This document shows positions 5,727-9,847 of a stretch of DNA of 9,847 bases, one piece after another. The first letter of the stretch is position 1; every line of letters begins with the position of its first letter. The DNA comes from Spirochaetota bacterium (GTDB lineage: Bacteria; Spirochaetota; UBA4802; JAFGJZ01). The DNA is taken from positions 1 through 9,847 of the forward strand of contig JAEWVM010000149.1 of the NCBI GenBank assembly GCA_023396615.1. The letters run 5' to 3'. Under the pieces are notes generated by a model. That model saw only the letters and a list, made by a program, of their open reading frames with translations. It was not told the DNA's origin and made no database searches. A program made the translations under genes and the position numbers.

Positions 5727-7073
5727 ATGTTTTCGATTGAAAATGACGGTAAAATATTTAGATTTGCGGCTGTTCTGATTTTTATCATCTCAGCATTTCT
5801 TTTTATGAAGTATGCCGTTGAAAGTACTCTTTATCGAAAACAGGTATATTTGCTCTATACGGATATTGTTCACGGCAAGGATCTTGTTGCTGATATTCTT
5901 CCTCCTCCGGCGTATATCATTGAAAGTTATTTGGCCGCATATGAAATGCGTGAAAATATCAATAATCCCGCTAAGTCGGATCAGATAGCGCAGTACATCC
6001 GCGACAGGCTCATGCGGGATTATCTGAACAGTTATGATTATTGGAAGAAAAACACTATTTACATTGAATCCGACGAAATGATGAAAACCGAACTTTTAGA
6101 TAAAAGTTTCGCCTCTGCTGACAATTTTTATCGCACTCTAAACGAAGAGTATATTCCTGCTGTCAAGCGGCGTGATTTGAATAAAGCAAACATGATTATG
6201 ACGGAGAAGCTGCAGCCTTATTATGCCGATCACCGCAACCATATTGATAATCTTATTGAAATGGCATCCGAAAGAAATGGTTATAAAACAGTTTACCTTG
6301 TATCAATGAGAGACAAAGTCCGCACAACACATAATAAAATTATTATCACAGGTTCCATCGCGTTCATAATTATAATATTGTTTCTGACTTACCGTTTTGT
6401 GTTTTTTTTTCGTGCTAATGCAGTGCTCAAAGAAAAAAATAAAAGACTTCATGAGCTTTCTTTGTTGGATAATCTTACTGGTTTATATAACAGGCATTAT
6501 TTTCAGATACGGATAAATGAATTCGTTGATTCGGTTAAAAGTTTATCACTTTCAGGCGGCGCGAAGCTCGGTTTTTTTATGATCGATATTGATTTTTTTA
6601 AATTGATAAATGATACCGAGGGGCATTTGTTCGGCGATATTGTCCTGAAGCAATTCGGTGAGAGACTCAAATCAGTGATTAGGGAACAGGATATTCCTGT
6701 GAGATGGGGTGGTGAGGAGTTTTTGCTTCTTGTTCCTAAAACCGATGAAGGCGGATCTTATGAGATTGCCGTTCGAATTCTTGAGAGGATAAATTCAAAA
6801 CCTTTTATCATCGGCGACAAGGAAATTCCGCTTACCTGTTCGATCGGTTATTGTCTTTATCCGTTTGTTTCTCATGTTAACTACGGCGGATGGCGTGAAG
6901 CCGTAAAAGCCGCTGATTCGGCCCTTTATACCGCAAAACGCAGAGGACGCAACCGTTCGATCGGCATTTTTATTAATTCCGAGAATAAAGATGTTTATGA
7001 TTTAAAATCCGTTTTGTCTGATATAAAGAAGTCGGCTGATGAAGGTAAAATAATACTTAAAGAGCATACCTGA
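5727..7073 (+). CDS. Membrane diguanylate cyclase (GGDEF) with intact I-site
   Basis: A 448-residue protein predicted to make c-di-GMP from two GTP. Helix 1 spans about 12-29 and helix 2 about 204-228. Between them is a mostly helical extracytoplasmic region of about 175 residues. It includes DLVADILPPPAYIIESYL (52-69), a segment I recall from periplasmic helical-bundle sensors of chemotaxis receptors; the ligand is unknown. A short linker (KEKNKRLHELSLLDNLTGLY) leads into the GGDEF domain, about 240-415. The metal and substrate motifs are intact: DIDFFKLIND at 287-296 and GGEEF at 328-332. The inhibitory site RxxD is Arg319-Asp322, five residues before GGEEF, the spacing seen in PleD, so product inhibition is expected. 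A tail of about 30 residues follows the domain. AAGGA six bases before the ATG supports the start. It may be co-transcribed with the upstream phosphodiesterase, giving an opposed pair; the 143-bp gap leaves that open. Confidence 0.94.
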   Translation: MFSIENDGKIFRFAAVLIFIISAFLFMKYAVESTLYRKQVYLLYTDIVHGKDLVADILPPPAYIIESYLAAYEMRENINNPAKSDQIAQYIRDRLMRDYLNSYDYWKKNTIYIESDEMMKTELLDKSFASADNFYRTLNEEYIPAVKRRDLNKANMIMTEKLQPYYADHRNHIDNLIEMASERNGYKTVYLVSMRDKVRTTHNKIIITGSIAFIIIILFLTYRFVFFFRANAVLKEKNKRLHELSLLDNLTGLYNRHYFQIRINEFVDSVKSLSLSGGAKLGFFMIDIDFFKLINDTEGHLFGDIVLKQFGERLKSVIREQDIPVRWGGEEFLLLVPKTDEGGSYEIAVRILERINSKPFIIGDKEIPLTCSIGYCLYPFVSHVNYGGWREAVKAADSALYTAKRRGRNRSIGIFINSENKDVYDLKSVLSDIKKSADEGKIILKEHT

Positions 7074-7134
7074 TTGCATTATTTAAGTAATTGTTTGTAT
7101 GTACTCTGATTGCCTGCCTCAATGATAAAAAACC

Positions 7135-7163
7135 TTGACTCTTGTATTTTTATTTTTTAAAAT
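7135..7163 (+). promoter_or_regulatory. Sigma-70-type promoter of the exported trefoil protein
   Basis: TTGACT (7135-7140) and TAAAAT (7158-7163) with a 17-bp spacer, each one mismatch from consensus. The spacer is T-rich. Transcription should begin near 7170, giving a leader of about 75 AT-rich bases. It shows that the gene at 7245 need not depend on the cyclase promoter. Confidence 0.7.
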
Positions 7164-7244
7164 AAAGCATGGTTTCAAAGCAGAGATAAATAATTAAAAT
7201 ATTTTATTTGCTGAATAAACCAAAAACAAAAACACGAGGTATTT

Positions 7245-8231
7245 ATGGCAGGAACGTTAGGGAAAAAAATTTTTGTTTTGTTCTTCTCTCTATTCGCAGG
7301 GATGACATTTCTTTATCCCCAGCAGGCGAATGACCAGTATGGTTTTGGAGGAAGAACATTTTTAATTCAGTCTGCACTTGAAGTCGGTAAATCCGCAAAT
7401 GGTATTTGGGATGTTCCTGGAAAACCCGGCAAGGATAGAGGTAATTTTAAGAATATCGGTTCAGGCGATTGGCTGCAGATTCAGGTATGGAGTAGAGAAG
7501 CAGGAGATCCTAATGATAGACTATTTATATTCCGTCCGGCACAAGGTACTGCTGCCGGAAGGTATTTTATAAATTTTGCACGTGATTCTTATTGGGGAGT
7601 TAATGCAATTGTTCCAACCGGAAAGGTTGAAGCGAGAACCCGTTCAGATCATTTTGAATTAAAATATCTGCGCGACGGAAGATGGAAAATATATCATTCT
7701 CCCGGAGTAATTGTTTGTCTTGAGAATAATTCTTCGAAAAACGGATCGAAACTTGTTCTTCGTCCTGATTTTAACGGACCTGCTGCGGAATGGGTATTTT
7801 TTGATCTAGGCACACAGCGTTCATTTATACCTGTAATTCAGAATACGAACAACCAGACAGCTGCAAGAAAACTTGAAGATGTTCTTCAGGTTAATTATCC
7901 TGCGAGACATCAGTATTTTAATTCCGTAAAATCAGATCAATTTGCTCAGGATAATGCCGGCAACAAAATGGTTTCAATTCTAAATTCATTAAAGATGGCT
8001 GACCAGTGGTCTGTCGTAAAAGATGTAATTTCTAAAATAAAACCTAATAGTGATTTGAGCGCAAAGAGAGCGGTATTATCAGAGCTCGTTAAAGTTGATA
8101 TTAAAAAAGGCTCAAACTTTTTGGAAAAAGCACTCGGAAACAAAATGAGAGAATCAATTGAAAAAGAAGCTTTATCCGAGAAAGATGAAGAAAGCAAAAA
8201 ACTGATTCTTGAAATTGCGGAAAAAATATAA
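7245..8231 (+). CDS. Exported protein with probable beta-trefoil (ricin-like) domain
   Basis: A 328-residue protein of unknown function. A basic start (GKK) and a hydrophobic stretch at 9-24 form an export signal, probably cleaved around the PQQA segment (25-28); there is no lipobox Cys. Residues about 36-190 look like a ricin-type beta-trefoil: repeated units with FLIQSALEVGKSANGIWDVPG, then DWLQIQVWSREAGDPNDRLFIFRP, GRYFINFARDSYWGVNAI and KLVLRPDFNGPAAEWVFFDL, each carrying aromatic and I/L-Q/R positions typical of such folds. Residues 205-328 are charged and helical, rich in Lys and Glu, without a motif I recognise. A lectin-like role at the cell surface or in the periplasm is an inference. 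GAGG five bases before the ATG supports the start. It stands alone between its own promoter and terminator. The downstream helical region could be a repeat or dimerisation domain. Confidence 0.8.
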   Translation: MAGTLGKKIFVLFFSLFAGMTFLYPQQANDQYGFGGRTFLIQSALEVGKSANGIWDVPGKPGKDRGNFKNIGSGDWLQIQVWSREAGDPNDRLFIFRPAQGTAAGRYFINFARDSYWGVNAIVPTGKVEARTRSDHFELKYLRDGRWKIYHSPGVIVCLENNSSKNGSKLVLRPDFNGPAAEWVFFDLGTQRSFIPVIQNTNNQTAARKLEDVLQVNYPARHQYFNSVKSDQFAQDNAGNKMVSILNSLKMADQWSVVKDVISKIKPNSDLSAKRAVLSELVKVDIKKGSNFLEKALGNKMRESIEKEALSEKDEESKKLILEIAEKI

Positions 8232-8252
8232 ATCCGGATTGGATTTACGGCA

Positions 8253-8303
8253 GTCAGCGTTATAAAACGAAGATGATTGGTTTGTAACGCTGACTCAATT
8301 TTT
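8253..8303 (+). terminator. Rho-independent terminator after the trefoil gene
   Basis: GTCAGCGTTA (8253-8262) pairs perfectly with TAACGCTGAC (8285-8294). The 22-base interior can add AAAC/GTTT pairs (8265-8268 with 8280-8283). The tail is TCAATTTTT. A second small stem, AAATCC-GGATT-GGATTT (8230-8246), overlaps the stop codon just upstream. Confidence 0.8.
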
Positions 8304-8403
8304 CAGTCTCACTTCCTTTTTTAATAGATTTAATAAAAAATCACAAACATATTCGCTAATTCATGTCTGTTGAATAAATCAATATCCTATTATTGTTTAA
8401 AAT

Positions 8404-8429
8404 ATTAATGCAATAAAACTTGCATTAAT
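8404..8429. promoter_or_regulatory. Perfect 10-bp inverted repeat, candidate operator of the ECF operon
   Basis: ATTAATGCAA (8404-8413) and TTGCATTAAT (8420-8429) are exact inverted copies separated by TAAAAC. The repeat ends four bases before a TATAAT box and covers the place of the -35 element. No T-run follows, so it is not a terminator. Arm length and position suggest binding by a dimeric regulator. The regulator is not in the window. Confidence 0.6.
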
Positions 8430-8433
8430 CCGT

Positions 8434-8439
8434 TATAAT
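8434..8439 (+). promoter_or_regulatory. Candidate -10 box of the ECF sigma operon
   Basis: A perfect TATAAT 31 bases before the TTG start of the sigma gene. The 17-bp-spaced -35 position reads CAATAA, a poor match that lies within the inverted repeat. This fits a promoter needing an activator, or recognition by a different sigma factor. Confidence 0.45.
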
Positions 8440-8470
8440 TTATGAGCCTGAAGATGCGGGATGATATAAA

Positions 8471-9022
8471 TTGAAAAACAGAATCAGTCAGTTCTATAAA
8501 GAAGAAAGACCCAGATTGGTGGCGTTTGTCAGAAAGCTGATCAGCGATGTTTCTGACCGTGACGGAGAAGACATTGTGCAGGATGTGATTCTGTCAATCT
8601 GGAATTCGGCCGATGCTTCACCGGTTGAAAATCTGTCTTCATATGTCTATAGGTCTTTGCGCAACAGGGTTATTGATGCTTTTAGAAAAACAAAAGACGA
8701 TGTTTCCGTAAACGAAAAAGTCTGTGCTGATTCCGGTGTTACTATTTCCGATTTTTTATGCGATCTAAAGTACAGCGTAGAAGATGAATCGGAGCGGAAG
8801 GAAATCAGCCGGCTGATTTTTGAGGCTCTTAATCTTTTGCGGCCGGATGAAAGAGAAATAGTCTGCCTGACTGAATTTGAAGGCAGAAGTTTCAAGGAGT
8901 GCTCAAATATTCTTGGTGAACCGGTCGGAACTCTTCTATCGAGAAAATCGAGAGCGTTAAAGAAAATGGAAAACATTCTGCATCAGATAGGATTTTCAAA
9001 GGAGGATTATTATGAAGAATGA
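8471..9022 (+). CDS. ECF-type RNA polymerase sigma factor
   Basis: A 183-residue alternative sigma factor with only regions 2 and 4, the normal size for the extracytoplasmic function group. Region 2 covers about 8-76, with DGEDIVQDVILSIWN (31-45) as the core-binding and -10 recognition helix, followed by SSYVYRSLRNRVIDAFRK. Region 4 covers about 116-170, with LRPDEREIVCLTEFEGRS and a helix-turn-helix in SFKECSNILGEPVGTLLSRK. The linker between them is about 40 residues, acidic, and variable as expected. The start codon is TTG, the only possible one: an in-frame TGA lies at 8462-8464, and a GGGA sequence at 8458-8461 is a usable but weak ribosome site. It is first in an operon and overlaps the next gene by 11 bases. 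The target promoters and inducing signal are unknown. Confidence 0.93.
   Translation: MKNRISQFYKEERPRLVAFVRKLISDVSDRDGEDIVQDVILSIWNSADASPVENLSSYVYRSLRNRVIDAFRKTKDDVSVNEKVCADSGVTISDFLCDLKYSVEDESERKEISRLIFEALNLLRPDEREIVCLTEFEGRSFKECSNILGEPVGTLLSRKSRALKKMENILHQIGFSKEDYYEE
8998..9005 (+). promoter_or_regulatory. Near-perfect Shine-Dalgarno for the small membrane protein
   Basis: AAAGGAGG inside the end of the sigma gene, six bases before the ATG at 9012. It is far stronger than the site before the sigma TTG, so the membrane protein may be made in excess over the sigma factor. That ratio would suit an inhibitor, although this is inference. Confidence 0.65.
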
Positions 9023-9410
9023 AAGCAGAGGGGTTAAAGTACTGAAAGTTGTCGGAATGGTAATCGCGGGTGCAGTCGGCGCATTACTTCTGGCAGGCCT
9101 TTTCGGTTTTATTTTTATGCATTTATGGAACTGGCTGATGCCGGATCTTTTCGGAATTAAAACAATAACTTTCTTTCAGGGTGTGGGATTGGTTATTTTG
9201 TCAAAGATTCTTTTCGGTAGCCTCAAGCATCATCCCGGCAGACATATCGGAAAAAATTTGTCGCGCAGGATGAAAAAAAGATGCGGCCATTTGACAGATT
9301 TGCCGCCTGAAGTCGCAGAAAACTATGACGAATATTGCGAGTATTGGGAAAAAGAAGGTTCTGAAGGTTTCAAAAGATATATCAGCAAAAACAGGTCGAA
9401 CGGAGAATGA
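9012..9410 (+). CDS. Small two-helix membrane protein, possible anti-sigma partner
   Basis: A 132-residue protein of no recognised family. A short basic N-terminus precedes helix 1 (about 12-37, Gly/Ala/Leu-rich). The turn carries WNWLMPDLFGIKTITFFQG (39-57), and helix 2 spans about 54-70, ending SKILFG. A basic stretch (HHPGRHIGKNLSRRMKKRCGH, with Cys91) leads to a C-terminal soluble tail rich in Glu, Tyr and Lys (DEYCEYWEKEGSEGFKRY). I recall similar W-N-W-L-M-P proteins beside sigma factors, but cannot cite a characterised one. The 11-base overlap with the sigma gene and the strong ribosome site imply translational coupling. Cotranscription with an ECF sigma factor makes an anti-sigma or sensor role plausible. 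No zinc-binding HxxxCxxC anti-sigma motif is present, so this is not a typical ZAS-domain protein. Confidence 0.85.
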   Translation: MKNESRGVKVLKVVGMVIAGAVGALLLAGLFGFIFMHLWNWLMPDLFGIKTITFFQGVGLVILSKILFGSLKHHPGRHIGKNLSRRMKKRCGHLTDLPPEVAENYDEYCEYWEKEGSEGFKRYISKNRSNGE

Positions 9411-9411
9411 G

Positions 9412-9847
9412 GTGAAAAATATAATTTTCGGAAATTCAATGGATGTAATGCCGTCAGCTTTTTTCAGGATAATGTCCGCTCTTTTTAAGGTACGCGATTT
9501 GCTTATGCCTCACGATTATAAGCTTGATTTGATGGGTATAAAAGAAGGAGATGTTGTACTTGACTGCGGATGCGGAACAGGAAGCTGTCTCCGCAAAGCA
9601 TCCCTTCTTGCCGGAGAAAACGGATTAGTTTATGCGGTTGATGTTCATCCCCTGGCGATGAAGTGTGCCTATAAAATATCTGAACGGTCAGTTTACAAAA
9701 ATATAAAACCCGTTTTATCTCAGGGCGGCGTTATTCCCGTAAAACCGAATTCGGTTGATGTTATCTACGCGCTTGATATGTTTCATATGGTGTCTGATTA
9801 TAAATCATTTCTTGCCGAGCTTTATGCGCTCATTAAGCCTGGAGGGA
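9412..9847 (+). CDS. Class I SAM-dependent methyltransferase, cut by window edge
   Basis: The first 145 codons of a methyltransferase running off the right edge. It begins at GTG 9412, one base after the stop of the membrane protein gene, with GGAG at 9402-9405 six bases upstream. The N-terminal helical part (MPSAFFRIMSALFKVRDLL) precedes motif I, VLDCGCGTGS (49-58), which binds S-adenosylmethionine. Asp77 in YAVDVHP fits the acidic residue that contacts the ribose. A YALDMFHMV segment (119-127) fits motif II/III, and IKPGG (141-145) is the usual post-motif ending in this superfamily. It resembles UbiE/type-11 methyltransferases in general pattern; the substrate cannot be read from the visible part. 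As third gene of the sigma operon it is likely controlled with the sigma factor. Confidence 0.9.
   Translation, partial: MKNIIFGNSMDVMPSAFFRIMSALFKVRDLLMPHDYKLDLMGIKEGDVVLDCGCGTGSCLRKASLLAGENGLVYAVDVHPLAMKCAYKISERSVYKNIKPVLSQGGVIPVKPNSVDVIYALDMFHMVSDYKSFLAELYALIKPGG

Noticed and set aside
8370..8382. FNR box (TTGA-ATAAA-TCAA)
   Set aside because: Total length is 13 bases, one short of the TTGAT-N4-ATCAA pattern, and it lies too far from the -10 box for a classical site.

Overview
The window looks like chromosomal DNA of a Gram-negative-type bacterium with moderately AT-rich coding sequence. A Treponema-like spirochaete is my best guess: the glycosidase lipoprotein has a loose lipobox (FQGC), AT-rich intergenic spacers carry clear sigma-70-type promoters, and signalling genes are dense. 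This assignment is an inference; no rRNA or other taxonomic marker is present.

Layout. (1) Bases 1-127 are one end of an IS3-family-like insertion sequence, with the first 28 codons of a transposase on the minus strand. It lies 24 bp beyond the stop codon of a minus-strand GH43 glycosidase lipoprotein (152-1213), so glycosidase read-through would enter the element. (2) ettA (1280-2977, minus) encodes the ABC-F translation factor EttA. (3) A 287-bp divergent spacer holds a good plus-strand promoter and several small dyads. (4) Two plus-strand c-di-GMP genes follow. The first (3265-5583) is a Cache-PAS-GGDEF-EAL membrane protein whose GGDEF site is destroyed and whose EAL site is intact. The second (5727-7073) is a membrane diguanylate cyclase with an intact active site and inhibitory site. 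They look like an opposed pair, one degrading and one making c-di-GMP. (5) A monocistronic gene (7245-8231), with its own promoter and terminator, encodes an exported protein with a probable beta-trefoil (ricin-like) domain. (6) From 8471 to the window edge there is a tight operon: ECF sigma factor, small two-helix membrane protein, and SAM-dependent methyltransferase (cut by the edge). A perfect 10-bp inverted repeat sits just upstream of its -10 box.

Points most worth following: the PAS domain of the phosphodiesterase retains the residues that surround FAD in the Aer redox sensor; the ECF operon pairs a sigma factor with an uncharacterised two-helix protein in the position of an anti-sigma factor; and the IS end can form a hairpin that would hide the transposase ribosome binding site in read-through RNA. 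I see no CRISPR array, tRNA, rRNA, phage module or recognisable defence system. No gap between genes exceeds 300 bases.
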